Assembly: GCA_012103075.1 (NCBI GenBank)
Contig: JAAVLQ010000003.1
Coordinates: 434,001 to 498,000, forward strand
DNA length: 64,000 nt
Reading direction: 5' to 3'
Source: Brucella cytisi
Lineage (GTDB): Bacteria > Pseudomonadota > Alphaproteobacteria > Rhizobiales > Rhizobiaceae
Shown here piece after piece: positions 20,752 through 31,746 of this stretch. Each line of letters begins with the position of its first letter. Position 1 is the stretch's first letter. The notes below the pieces were generated by a model. That model ran no database searches, was not told the origin of the DNA, and worked only from the letters and a program-made list of their open reading frames with translations. The translations under genes and the position numbers were made by a program.

Positions 20752-21132
20752 CTATGTCGGACCTGCGCAAGCCAATTGAACATGGACTTTCCGGTTGCCG
20801 ACCAAGCCGGCATCACTCGCAAGGACCAGTATTTTCGTATCGTCCTGCCTGATCACGATGACGCCTTGCTGCAATATGTCTCGCCCGCCTTCTATATCGA
20901 CGCTGCTCGTATAGGTCGCCCGCGCCGAAAAGCATCCACAGTTTCCAATCGACTTGTTTAACTGAAACTGGGTGCGGGCTGAGACGACGTTCGCCTCAAC
21001 GACCGTTTTGGCAGCTTTGATCGCCACGCAGGCCCTCAATTTGTTCTCAAAGGCAATACCACCAGCATCGTTGGCTGCAGCCGCGCCACAGAGAAGTGCC
21101 GACAGAGTTACCCCGAAAATTAACTTATGCAT
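20752..21132 (-). CDS. Small secreted protein, DUF2195-like
   Basis: Intact frame of 126 residues. A signal peptide, MHKLIFGVTLSALLCGAAAA, is followed by a mature domain with FENKLRACVAIKA, SIGNCGCFSARATY and a terminal CAGP. The four cysteines suggest disulfides in the periplasm. The pattern recalls the DUF2195 family, but this is from memory and not tested. It begins ten bases after the stop of the preceding secreted-protein gene, so the two form a small operon. Function unknown. Confidence 0.6.
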   Translation of the reverse strand: MHKLIFGVTLSALLCGAAAANDAGGIAFENKLRACVAIKAAKTVVEANVVSARTQFQLNKSIGNCGCFSARATYTSSVDIEGGRDILQQGVIVIRQDDTKILVLASDAGLVGNRKVHVQLACAGPT

Positions 21133-21142
21133 GAATGGTTCC

Positions 21143-21571
21143 TCAATTATTGCGGCGGAATTTTTTAACGCAGTTCAGTATATCCGTATTACACACAGGA
21201 ACTTCGGACCGTGTCTCCGGCTCGTTCAGCCAGCGATGATATGCGCTACGAATTTCCACGTCCTTGTAGTTATATGTTCTGGCTTCTTTACTGGTACGGC
21301 TGGCTTCCAGCGCTTTTGGTGTTACCGCTAGATGGGACGCAAGTTCATTGAACTGCCAGATTTTCCAGTCTTTCTGTCGCTCGATAACCCGCACATGGTA
21401 ATATGGGTCATCTGCTCGCTCCGGTCGCACTTTGTAAACATCCGCCCACCGCACCATTTTCGGTGAAACGGACAATATGATCGTTTCATGCTGCTCATCG
21501 GCCGACACTGGAACGGATGCGACGACACCAAGCGTTGACAGAAAAACAACGAGTTTCAGAGGTTTCGGCAT
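21143..21571 (-). CDS. Small secreted protein, DUF5086-like
   Basis: Intact frame of 142 residues with a signal peptide (MPKPLKLVVFLSTLGVVASV, cut near VSADEQ). The mature part includes IILSVSPKMVRWADVYKVRP, DDPYYHVRVIERQKDWKIWQ and a C-terminal pair of cysteines (VCNTDILNC). It resembles DUF5086, a family I associate with DUF2195 neighbours in this bacterial group; that link is from memory. It is first in a two-gene operon with the protein at 20752-21132. Periplasmic role unknown. Confidence 0.6.
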   Translation of the reverse strand: MPKPLKLVVFLSTLGVVASVPVSADEQHETIILSVSPKMVRWADVYKVRPERADDPYYHVRVIERQKDWKIWQFNELASHLAVTPKALEASRTSKEARTYNYKDVEIRSAYHRWLNEPETRSEVPVCNTDILNCVKKFRRNN

Positions 21572-21851
21572 TCTTTTCCTTTCAACTGCGTCTCATAGTT
21601 CATCAGAAATGACGAGTATGGCACAAAATCTCCACGAGCCAGTCTCTCAGTTCAAGGCGAAAACCGCATGGCCTTCAAAATGAGAAAGAAACAGGGATAC
21701 CGGACGCCGACGGCAAGAAACGAAACCCTGATTTTCGCGAATATTCCCTATTTCATGAACCAAAAACGTAATTCGGGGTGCAAATTCGTCGCGATATGCA
21801 ATATTCTGCAGCATAGATTGAGATGTCCGGAGTATTTAGTAAGATAACAAA

Positions 21852-22941
21852 ATGATTTTTGATTCTGGTCAGGCCTCCGACCCACGAATATGTTTTGGCA
21901 AGCTGTTGCAGTGACATTAACGGTAGCTGCAGCTATCCTGATAGGGTCGCGAATTCTTTTACCCGGCATAGATACATTTGCCCCCGTCGAGCAGATGACT
22001 TATTCCCCAACGGCTCGTTGATAAGGTTTTCAGTCGTTGCCCTCGGGATCATGCCGCTCTTCACCGTGTTTGTTTATGCAGAAATCGCGAAACTTGTATT
22101 TCCCTCTTTTTTCCGGTGGCAGGTCGCTTCTCCAGATAATGCCTTTCATACAAGTATAGTCATCAAGGCCATGATCCTCTTGGTTGCTGCGATGCAGGGA
22201 TATGGCTTCACTTCCGCGCTTGCAGACATGGGACTGATGAAAGACTCTCCCGGCGCAGTCGTCACCGGAGTTGTATCACTCGTCGGCACTTCCGCTGTAA
22301 TGATCTGGCTGGCCAGCGTGGCGCACGTACCCTATCGAGGCAATGGTTTCTGGTTGTTGTTGGCGGTGTCCCTGATTTGTGCGGTTCCGGCAGATTTCAT
22401 TAGGGCGCTAGACCTGACACGGGTGGGCGCTGTATCGATCCGGGATTGGCTGATTGCTATATTATCCATCGTTCTAGCGGTTGCAGCGATAGTCGTTGCT
22501 AACCTGCTTTTATGCGGGAAGAAAGGTGATGCCGGGGCAGAGTTCTCGCTGACAGTCTTGCTCTGGCCGCCATTTCTCGCCAATATTGTCGCAGGTTATT
22601 TGCTGCTTATCCCGGTATTATTCATCCCGGATCTGTTCGCTGGTGCACCCCGGCAGCTGATTTTAGTTTCACTAATCTCGTCTGCCATACTCATTCCGGT
22701 TTTCGTTTACGCCTATTATCGACTCATTTCGAGTGTCCGTCCTGAGTTTGCGGGCAACGAAACCAGATCGGTCATGCTGATGGTTGCGGGCATTCAGATT
22801 CTGGTTTGCACAGGACTTGGAATTGTAGATTATATTTCAGATTTTCCAATAATTCCCGATGGTGGAATGCTCATCGTTTGCGTCACCGTCCTGCTGGCTC
22901 TCAGATGGTCAGCGGGTGGGAAACCAGCGTTCCAGACATGA
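21852..22941 (+). CDS. Divergent SecY-like membrane protein (frameshifted)
   Basis: A polytopic membrane protein of about 360 residues with SecY hallmarks. After the first helix comes RILLPGIDTFAP, matching the FIPVPGID region of SecY. Then follows SVVALGIMPLFT, matching FALGIMPYIS. Later come VVSLVGTSAVMIWLA and YRGNGFWLLLAVSLICAVP, which align with the region ending GNGISIIIFAGI. Breaks occur near 21885 and 22018; a start at 21852 or at ATG 21890 is possible. It lacks the long cytoplasmic loops for ribosome and SecA contact, and is shorter than SecY (about 435). It is not in a ribosomal protein operon. An accessory translocase or a SecY-derived transporter of unknown role. Confidence 0.65.
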
Positions 22942-23048
22942 CTGCCATAGCAAAGAGATTATATCGGGGTGCGTGTTATCATGCATCAGGAATTCTGCAA
23001 ATCTCGACCATAAACATCACAAAGCCATACTTTGGAAAGCTACACACT

Positions 23049-23213
23049 ATGAAAAACCTCTTTGTAGCCTCTGGTCTGATTGCCACATTCTTGTCCGTGA
23101 GCGCCGCAAGAAACAATAGAAACCGCATTGAGCGAGGCACCGACCGGCGAACGCTTTCATATCGGGCTTACGGAAGCGGCAAGTTCATTTCGCCGGGATA
23201 GAAATTCAGACTG
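23049..23213 (+). CDS. Short exported peptide (frameshifted)
   Basis: Starts MKNLFVASGLIATFLSVSAA, a good signal peptide. One base shift near 23108 gives QETIETALSEAPTGERFHIG and LTEAASSFRRDRNSD before TGA. About 53 residues. It lies between the SecY-like gene and a four-helix membrane protein on the same strand, so the three may be co-transcribed. No family recognised. Confidence 0.4.
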
Positions 23214-23259
23214 ACAGGTCCAAAACCCACACTCTGACAAAACGGACCCGAAAACCAGT

Positions 23260-23663
23260 ATGACAAAAACGTGGTTTCGCGTGCTGATACTTTGCTTACA
23301 TAGTGACTCTACTCGCAACAACCGTCGAAGTGTTTACTTCCCGGCATTGGTTTCGGATGAACTTGCAGCGGCGTATGCGAGAGGGGCCTTACCGCCATTT
23401 GTGTCAAATCCGGCCATTTTCTTACCTCTCGCTGCAGTGTCGTTGGCTGCAATTGTTGTTCCACCTGCAGGGTTGTTCTTTCTCAGGAAATGGGGCCGGT
23501 GGCTGGGTCTCTGGACCACCATTGCGATGCTTGCCGTTATCCCGTTCTTCGGACCTTCACTATCATCAGGTTTCGGTACCGCCATGATGCAGCTGTCTGC
23601 GATCTTGTGGGGGCAGTTCTGACACTGGCATATTTCTCGTCAATGGGCCCAGAATTTCGCTGA
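23260..23663 (+). CDS. Small polytopic membrane protein (frameshifted)
   Basis: About 133 residues with four hydrophobic segments. It starts MTKTWFRVLILCLHIVTLLA. After breaks near 23300-23340 it reads IFLPLAAVSLAAIVVPPAGL and WTTIAMLAVIPFFGP. A last break near 23620 gives AVLTLAYFSSMGPEFR and the stop at 23661. The family is not recognised. Its position downstream of the SecY-like gene and a secreted peptide suggests an envelope function. The gene call is more certain than any role. Confidence 0.5.
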
Positions 23664-23981
23664 TCTTATATTTCCGGGAGCTTTCGATTGAAGGAACTAT
23701 AAATCCTGTGCACGCGGCGAGTATCGCAACTTCAGTGATAAATTAGTACGAATCGGCTAGCTATTTCCGGGAAACCCGCGCGTCAGAACAAATCCGAGCA
23801 GTATTTTTACAAGGCTTTTTGATCGAAATAAATTATCGGAAAATACACGTAGGTTCTTTGGCATAGCCCAAAGCCCAATCTTTGCTTGTAAAAATTGCGG
23901 TGGATTGCACAATAATCGTTGCATTCGAACCTTTTCCCTTGAAATCCGTTAACTGGCGAAACCAGAGCAAGGGAAACCGTC
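23664..23981. other. Intergenic region upstream of the FAD oxidoreductase
   Basis: No gene is supported. The sequence is AT-rich and presumably carries the promoter of the downstream oxidoreductase, which has AGGGAAA just before its ATG at 23982. I see no clear terminator or repeat. Confidence 0.35.
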
Positions 23982-25207
23982 ATGGTTCGCAGTAAAGCTA
24001 CCGTCCAACGAAATCTTCGTATTGCCAAACCATTCTGGGAAACAACGCCTAGTATATCCGTTCGGACATTCCGGCAACCGAAACGTCAAAATTATGATGT
24101 AATTATTGTGGGCGCCGGGATCAGCGGTGCAATGCTGGCCGAGGCACTTGCAGACGGCATAAGAACAATTGCGATAGTGGAGCGACGCTCGCCGGTTTCG
24201 GGAAGTAGTATGGCCAGCACAGCAATGATCCAGCATGAAATCGATGTCCCCTTTTCATACTCAGTCGCCGTTTGGAAAAATCGATGGCGGAACGTATTTG
24301 GCTACGTTCCAGTCGTTCTGTTATCGATCTCACCCGATTGGTAAGGAAACTCGGCATCGATTGTCAGATGAGCGAAAAGCGGGCCCTCTATCTCGCCGGA
24401 AATGAGTATGGTTTGAGAGCACTCAAGGCTGAGACAATTGCGCGGAATGAAGCGGGGTTAAAGGCAAGGTACACGGGTTCGCACCAGCTCAAAAAGGAAT
24501 TTAATATTGATCGTACAGCAGCAATTGAAAGCAACGTCAGCGCATCTGCCAATCCCGCTCAGCTGACCGCGGGATTCTTGAGGGCAGCAATTGCGCGAGG
24601 AGCAGAAACAATTGCCGGTGTCGAAATTACCGATCTGGTGAGTTTACCTGACAAAGTCGTTCTGGCGACCCAAACAGGCAATCTCCTGACAGCAACATAC
24701 GTCGTTTTTGTACCGGGTACGAATTTCTGAAATTGCTTAAGAGAAAAGATCACAGAATCATCTCGACATGGGCTCTGGCAAGCCAGAAATGGACCACAGC
24801 ACCGCATTGGTTGCAAAACTACCCCGGTCTGGGAGGCTTCGGATCCTTATCTGTATTTTCGTACGGCAAACCACGGTCGGATTATCGCCGGCGGCGAGGA
24901 TGAACCATCTCAGACGGCCTATCTTGATAAAGCGAAACTTGATTGCAAGTCTGAAACCATAGCCGGGAAAGTTTCAGGTCTTATTGGTAGTGAGCCTGTC
25001 AGCGTTGATTATCAATGGGCGGCAGCATTTGGTACCACGTCGCTCGGAACACCCATGATTGGTGAAGTTCCGGGCTGCCCGAATGTATTTGCCGCAATGG
25101 GCTATGGCGGAAACGGCATAACCTTCAGCAAAATAGCCGCTGATATAATATCGGCCCAATTGATGGGTCACGACGATCCCGACACTCCATTATTTGCATT
25201 CAGGTAG
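23982..25207 (+). CDS. FAD-dependent oxidoreductase, DAO family (frameshifted)
   Basis: Flavoprotein resembling glycine/D-amino acid oxidases. The N-terminal Rossmann motif is VIIVGAGISGAMLAEAL at about residues 40-56, followed by the acidic end of strand 2 (IVERR). After a break near 24290 the substrate domain reads LRSSRSVIDLTRLVRKLGID and TAGFLRAAIARGAETIAGVE. A second region of breaks at 24730-24840 leads to RTANHGRIIAGGEDE. The C-terminal FAD motif is FAAMGYGGNGITFSKIAADI, ending DTPLFAFR. About 405 residues. It faces the ATPase gene of the peptide transporter. Substrate (an amine or D-amino acid) not determined. Confidence 0.82.
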
Positions 25208-25307
25208 CACTGGCGCAATGATTTGCTGCCTCGTTGCAAACATGAGATTTCGCCCCGGGCGACACACTTCACGCTCCAATATTATCGTTGACCCGTCCCG
25301 TTCCATT

Positions 25308-27137
25308 CTAGCCCCAATCTTTGTCCCAATTTTGTACAAAGTGGTCAAAAGCAACCTGTTGCATCGAATGCACAGGCGGTCGATAGTCGAGACCCCGCAC
25401 CGGGCTCTTCAGTTCACCGGTTTTGAGCCGCGGCTTCGTCCAGCGATGTGCCGGATCTGGAACAGGGACGGCAGATAACAGTCGTCTGGTGTAAGGGTGC
25501 TGCGGATTGCCAAATACATTGGCTCTGCTACCGATTTCCACAATCTCGCCCAGATACATCACCGCGACCCTGTGGCTGATCCTCTCAACGACCGCCATAT
25601 CATGTGAAATGAAAAGAAAAGCCAGACCGAGCTTCTCCTGTAACTCGAGCATGAGGTTAATGACGGGCCTTGATCGATACATCGAGCGCCGAGACTGCCT
25701 CATCTGCAACAATCAGTTGAGGATCCAGAGCAAGTGCTCGAGCAATACAGATTCGCTGACGCTGCCCTCCCGAAAACTCGTGCGGGTAGCGATCTACAAC
25801 GTTCTGTCCAAGGCCGACCTGTTCGAGAAGTACTCCCACCTGCTCTCGTGCCTGCGATTTCGTGGCAAGTTTGTGTGCAATCATCGGCTCAGCGATGGTT
25901 TCTCCGATTTTCATGCGAGGATTGAGGCTGGCAAAGGGATCCTGAAAAATCAGTTGCATCTGGCGGCGCCGGTCGCGGAAACTGGCCGGGCTCATGTTCA
26001 GAATGTCCTCTCCGTTAAGCCGTATTTCTCCAGATGTGGGCTCGCTCAGTCGCATAATGGCCCGGCCCGTCGTTGACTTTCCACAACCGGACTCGCCCAC
26101 AAGCGACAGAGTTTCACCTGCTGCAATCGAAAAAGATACGTCCTCCACCGCATGTACCCGGCCTGCAGGCCGGCGAAGAAGGCCTTTCTTCAGCTCGAAA
26201 TACTTGCGCAGGTTGCGCACCTCCAGTACCGTCGCTGCAGATGCGGTTCTGGACGGCAACGAAGCATCCATTTCGCGGGTTACAGCTGGCAAACCAGACT
26301 TTCGGTCTATTTCAGGGAACTTGAGCGGTGCGTTCTTTCCCTCCATAGACCCGAGCTTTGGAACCGCAGACAATAACATTCGCGTATAAGAGTGCTCCGG
26401 ACTGCTAAAGATCCTCGCCGTTTCACCACTCTCAACAACCTTCCCATGCAGCATGACAATCGTCCGATCGGCGATTTCGGCCACAACCCCCATATCGTGC
26501 GTAATGAAGAGGACAGCCATCCCCTCTTCCTTTTGCAAATCCCGGATCAGGTCCGGGATTTGGGCCTGAATGGTAACATCGAGCGCGGTGGTCGGTTCAT
26601 CAGCAATGAGAAGCTTGGGTTTGCACGCGAGCGCCATCGCAATCATAACGCGCTGGCGCATACCCCGGAAAGACGATGAGGGTATTCCTTCACGCGCTCG
26701 GCAGCTGATGGAATGCGCACACGCTCCATCAGTAGCACCGCTTCCGCCTCCGCTTCGCTTCGAGGCATGCCGCGGTGCGTCATCAACACTTCGGCCAATT
26801 GAAAACCGATCGTCAGGCTCGGGTTTAGCGACGTCATCGGCTCCCGGAAAATCATGGCAATTTCATTCCCGCGAATGTGACGCATCGCCCCGTCGCCAAT
26901 ATCGGTCAGTTCCTGACCATTGAAACGAACACGACCGGAAACACGACTGTTTCCAGCAGGCAAAAGACGCATTAAGGACAGCGCAGTCACACTTTTGCCC
27001 GAACCAGATTCACCGACGATTGCAGCTGTCGTCCCTTGATCCAGATCGAACGAGATATTATGCACGACTGGTGTCCACAGCCCATCGGTCAGGAAAGATA
27101 TCTCAAGATCAGTGACGGAGAGTAGAGGCGTTTGCAT
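25308..27137 (-). CDS. Fused dipeptide ABC transporter ATPase, DppD-DppF/GsiA type (frameshifted)
   Basis: Two ATP-binding domains in one polypeptide, about 608 residues, energising peptide import at the inner membrane. Domain 1 has Walker A GESGSGKS and the Walker B segment LLIADEPTTALDV, followed by ITHDMGVV. Domain 2 has Walker A GESGCGKS, signature SGGQRQRICIARAL and IVADEAVSALDVS. A Dpp-type C-terminal tail ends the protein (NPQHPYTRRLLSAVPVPDP). Breaks occur near 26655 and 25670-25700. The same fusion is found in the glutathione importer GsiA. It is last in the operon headed by the GntR regulator and starts 13 bases after the TauE-like gene. Confidence 0.9.
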
Positions 27138-27150
27138 CCATATGTCCCAA

Positions 27151-28007
27151 TCAGAAGATGACGCTGAGAAGAAAACGCAGGCAGATCACGAGAAGAAACA
27201 GGCCGAACGCAACTTCGAGCTTTCGTTTCGACAGACTATGCGCAAGTCTCACTCCAACAGGAGCGGCAAGGATGCTGGTCGGAATGAAAAGCAGGAAACC
27301 CAATAGAGAAACATAGCCAAGGGCAAGAGGCGGCTGCAGGGCAACGACGTCCGGGTATTCTGAGCTACGCTGCCATCCCGCGTAGATATAACCTAACGCA
27401 CCCGGAATAGAAATCAGCACGCCGAGACCGGAAGAAGTTGCGACGGCCTGATGGATGGGGCGATTGTAAAACGTCATGAAAAGGTTTGAGAGTTGCCCGC
27501 CACCGATCCCCATAAGGGATGAAAGTACGCCAATTACCAAACCACTCAACCGGATGGCGGCTTTACCCGGGAGATCATGTGATAATCGCCAGCTATCCTT
27601 CCCGAACAGCAGCCGAACAGCCGAAACGCCTGCCACCCCGATAAAAACGAACTTGAACAGGTCGGCAGGTGCATAACGGGCGATAACGCTACCGATGACC
27701 ACGCCCATAACAACGGGCGCGGCCCATAGTTTCAAAAGGCTGGTATCGACCGCCCCTTTCGCGCGATGTGCATTATAGGATCGTATTGACGTGGGCACTA
27801 TGATGGCAAGCGATGTGCCAATGCACAGGGGCATTCTCACATCCTCCGGCACCCCCATATAGCGAAACAGTTCGTAAAGGATCGGCACTGCTACCGCGCC
27901 ACCGCCCACGCCAAAAAGAGTCCCGCAAGCAGGCCAGTTATCCCGCCTGCTACCAAAAGTCCAAAGCCAAGCCAGATCAGTTCCTGAGTTTCAATTCCCA
28001 TGACCAT
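27151..28007 (-). CDS. TSUP-family transporter (TauE/SafE-like) (one frameshift)
   Basis: Inner-membrane protein with about eight helices. The TSUP glycine-rich repeats are visible twice: GLLAGLF-GVGGGAVAVPIL near the N-terminus and LSSLMGIGGGQLSNLF in the middle. A missing T in a T run near 27917 splits the first repeat. The start is ATG at 28007 or 28001. Members export sulfite, sulfonates or organic acids, or import other anions. It lies within a peptide uptake operon just after gamma-glutamyltransferase, which suggests removal of a sulfur product or a role in using a sulfur compound. Direction and substrate are unproven. Confidence 0.85.
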
Positions 28008-28055
28008 CGCTTACTCCCCGATCCGCCTTCGTGCTCATCCTTTTGCACCTCGCGG

Positions 28056-29854
28056 TCAGCGGCCCACTGCATAAGCTTGCATGAGACGAGGTGTGGCTGC
28101 AGCCCGAAGCAATCCGCCGGGCTCCCTTTCCGCGGCTGTGAGACGACCCACAGTCCATTCACCTACTACCTCCACATCATGCCCCCGTTTTCTGAGATCG
28201 CTGATAGTGGCCTCTCCAATCGAGGTTTCCACCACGATACGCCCCGGTATGGCTTCACGCGGGTAAAAAGAGGAAGGGAAGTGCATGGTATGGAACAGGG
28301 GCAAATCAATTCCTTCCTGCAGATTGAGACCATGATGCACACGACGCAGGAACAAGATCAGTTGCCATTGATCCTGTTGGTCACCACGGTGTACCGAATA
28401 CTAACCGTGGCTTGCCTTCAAAATAGGCGAGAGATGGCGTGAGCGTGGTACGCGGACGTTTGCACGGAGCCAGGCTTGTCGGCAGGTCCGGTTCTAGCCA
28501 GAACATCTGCGCGCGGGTATTGAGAGCAAAACCGAGTTCCGGAATGACCGGAGATGACTGCAACCAACCTCCTGAAGGTGTTGCAGACACCATGTTACCC
28601 CAACGATCAACTGCATCGATATGTACGGTGTCACCCCGCCGTTCTGTACGTAAATGCGCCATAGTCGGCTCGCCGGCCCCTGGCGCACCTGTCTGAGTTT
28701 TTCCAGCATATCGAAATTGCCGGATTCCGCGGGCCAGCTGCGTTTCGAAACCGGGAACCGCGCCGGTTGCAATTCATGTGCCGCCGTTGACTTAAGAAGT
28801 TGACGCCGGCCCGCGTTGTACGCCTCAGAAAGAAGATGTTCCATCGGTACGTCGACAAAGTCTGGATCACCATAGTAGATTTCGCGATCCGCGAAGGCGA
28901 GCTTTATAGCCTCGATGGTCGCGTGAACGAATTCCGCTCCCTCTGGTGCCATTTTGACAGGTCAGTCTCTTTCAGAAGTGCGAGAGCCTGCAGAAAGGCG
29001 GGACCCTGACCCCACGGACCAGTTTTGGCAACCGTCCATCCATGATAATCATAGGTTAGCGGTCGTTCATATGTAGCGCTCCATCGTGCCATATCGTCAG
29101 CGGTCAGCAGTCCGCCATGACGTTCTCCGCTCGTATCCACGACTTTGGTCGTTCTACAAAAGGTATCAATCGCTTCTGCCACAAACCCTCGGTAAAACCC
29201 ATTCCGAGCCCGCTCGATTTCCGCCTCGCGTCCGCCTGTACCACATTCGGCTTCATCAACGAGCCGTTGATAGGTTGTTGCGAGAGCATCGTTCACAAAA
29301 AGTTCATGTGCCTCTGGCAATTTGCCGCCTCGCGCCCATGTGGCATAGGATGTCGGCCATTCCTGTTCGAAGAAAACTGCCTGCTCGCGGATGGTATTGG
29401 CAACACGTGGCAGTAACGGATGCCCATGACGAGCATAATAAATAGCCGGCTCCATTACATCACGCAGTTTCATGCTGCCATGATCGCGCAGCATCAACAT
29501 CCGGGCGTCAAATGCCCCCGGCACAACGGTTGCAAGCAGGCCGGACCCGGGAACGAGATCCAGTCCTTCCCGCTTATAGCGTTCTATCGTCGCGGCCTCC
29601 GGCGTTACTCCCCCGCCGCATAAAACTTCGGTTCTCCCCGTTTTCACCGAATGAAGGATTATCGGCACTTCTCCAGCCGGACCAACAAGATGAGGCTCGA
29701 CAACCTGCAATACAAAACCGGCGGCAACTGCTGCGTCGAAGGCATTCCCTCCTCGTTCCAGCATGGCCATTCCTGCAGAAGAAGCCAACCAATGCGTTGA
29801 AGTGACTACACCGAAAGTGCCAAGGATTTCAGGGCGGGTCGTGAACATACTCAT
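28056..29854 (-). CDS. ggt: Gamma-glutamyltransferase family protein (frameshifted)
   Basis: N-terminal nucleophile hydrolase that cleaves gamma-glutamyl bonds, as in glutathione. The N-terminal region has STHWLASSAGMAMLERGGNA and DAAVAAGFVLQVVEPHL. The pre-nucleophile region contains GAEFVHATIEAIKLAFADRE. The nucleophile Thr lies in RRGDTVHIDAVDRWGN, followed by MVSATPSGGW. The C-terminal part has ALNTRAQMF and RPRTTLTPSLAYFEGKPRLV. About 595 residues, with breaks near 28940, 28700 and 28375. No signal peptide is evident, so it probably acts in the cytoplasm on imported peptides. It follows dppC by about 20 bases in an operon with a complete Dpp-type importer. Confidence 0.88.
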
Positions 29855-29874
29855 TAGCCTTATCCGTTAATGTA

Positions 29875-30733
29875 TCAATATTCGCGTGGATCGATGGCGT
29901 CGCGTAATCCGTCGCCAAGAAGATTGAAGCCGAGAACGACTAGAAAAATCGCGGCTCCCGGCCAGATCGACATCCGGGGTGCCGGGAAATAAAGTTTTTC
30001 GCCGTGTTCAGCATGGAACCCCACGATGGATTAGGCGGCTGCTGGCCAAGCCCGAGAAATGACAAGCTCGCCTCTGCGATAATCGCAGCAGCAATGGTCA
30101 GGGTAGCCTGCACGATGATTGGCGAGACAGAGTTCGGCAGAATGTATCGCCATATGATACGTGGGTGCCGCAAACCGATCACCTTGGCAGCTTCGACATA
30201 TTCCTCATTACGCACCGACAATACCTGCCCGCGTGTGATGCGGGCAAAAACCGGAGCAGCCGAAAAACCTATGGCAATCATTGCATTGACGAGACTCGCT
30301 CCCAGAAACGCGGCAAGCGCTATCGCCATGATCAGAAATGGAATAGCGAGCATGGCGTCGATTACGCGGGATATCACACTGTCCGCCCATCCGCCGAAAT
30401 AACCGGCAATTACCCCGAACGGCACACCGACGGCAATGGCAATCGCGACGGAGATACCTCCGGCCATCAGTGAAGTACGCGCACCGTATGCCATTCGGGC
30501 AAATAGATCGCGCCCCAGCTCATCTGTACCGAGCCAGTGAGCGGCTGAAGGCGGTTTGCGAATAGCCGTAAAGCTGGTCTGAAACGGGTCGTATCCCGCA
30601 ATCCGGGGCAAGTATGGCTACAATCGCAAAAAAAACGACCGGGGAATGTGCCCAGTACCGCCGCTCGGTTTGCCAGAAACTTGCGTATTGCACGATTAGA
30701 GGACCTTGCGACCGGCATTTCAATCGCGCTCAT
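29875..30733 (-). CDS. Dipeptide ABC transporter permease, DppC type (frameshifted)
   Basis: Inner-membrane permease. The start ATG at 30733 overlaps the stop of the DppB gene (ATGA). It starts MSAIEMPVARSSNRAIRKFL. After two breaks near 30610-30650 the protein reads HWLGTDELGRDLFARMAYGA, the DppC signature, and has the permease motif EEYVEAAKVIGLRHPRIIWR (EAA loop). A last break near 29955 leads to AAIFLVVLGFNLLGDGLRDA, then IDPREY. About 285 residues, normal. It pairs with DppB and the fused ATPase of this operon. Confidence 0.9.
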
Positions 30734-31675
30734 GATGCGTCCCTCAATCTTGGATTGACAACGATGTACAAAATATCTGCTACGAGGTTCATCAGGATGA
30801 ACCCTATGGCAGTGCACAGCACGACACCCTGTACAACCGCATAATCGCGGGTAAAAACAGCGTCTACGATCAGTTTACCGAAGCCGGGAATAGTAAAAAT
30901 CTGTTCGGTCAATACCGCACCCGCCAACAATTCACCGAACAGAAGCGTTGTTAACGTAATAATAGGAACTAATGCATTTCGCAGGGCATGTCGCAAAATG
31001 ACAGTCGTTTCATTCAGACCCTTGGCACGAGCCGTTCGTACATAATCGGACCGGAGAACACTCAGCATGGCCGAACGAGTGTGACGCATCAGCACCCCGG
31101 CGAGTCCGGTACCGAGCACGAAGGCGGGCATGATCATGGTCCGGATATTCTGGCCGAAATCTTCCAGCGGCGACGTGTAACCGGAGGACGGGAGCAATTG
31201 CCATTGTACGGATACGAACAGAATTAGCAGAATGCCAAGCCAGAAATTGGGTATCGACAATCCGGAAAGAGCAGCTACGTTAATCGAGTAATCAGTCAAC
31301 GTTCCTTTACGCACAGCAGAAACAATACCAGCCGGCACGCCGATGATGAATGCGATTACCATAGCAAAAGCGGCCAACTGTATTGTCACCGGCAATTTTG
31401 CGCTATCAGGTCCAACACTGGCACTTCTGTGCGCACGGAAACCCGAAATCGCCCGTAAGTATCTGCCCGAGCCGGGCAACATATTGAACCGGGATTGGGT
31501 CATTCAGTCGATATTTTTCCTGCAGGTAGGCAATCGTCTGTGGATCGCGATCTTCACCTGCCAGAGCGAGTACTGGATCTCCCGGCAAGAGTTTTTGCAT
31601 CCCGAAAACCGGGACAGACACCGGGAACAATGTTGGGATGACGACCAGACAGCGTCGTATTATCAAGTCCATCAT
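30730..31675 (-). CDS. Dipeptide ABC transporter permease, DppB type (one frameshift)
   Basis: Inner-membrane permease. The N-terminus, MMDLIIRRCLVVIPTLFPVS, is followed by the DppB motifs LLPGDPVLALAG and QEKYRLNDPIPVQY. A break near 31440 separates this from PVTIQLAAFAMVIAFIIGVP. The EAA loop is DYVRTARAKGLNETTVILRH. The end reads ADILYIVVNPRLRDAS and overlaps the dppC start by ATGA. About 313 residues. It lies about 70 bases downstream of the binding-protein gene. Confidence 0.9.
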
Positions 31676-31746
31676 TAGCTTGGATCCATATTCAAAATGA
31701 AACGGTGAGCACGCTTACAACCTCTACCCACCGGCTTCCTTCTACT

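Noticed and set aside
20355..20852. A 165-codon plus-strand open frame
   Set aside because: Irregular composition, no motif, and its end overlaps the 3' end of an intact secreted-protein gene on the other strand.
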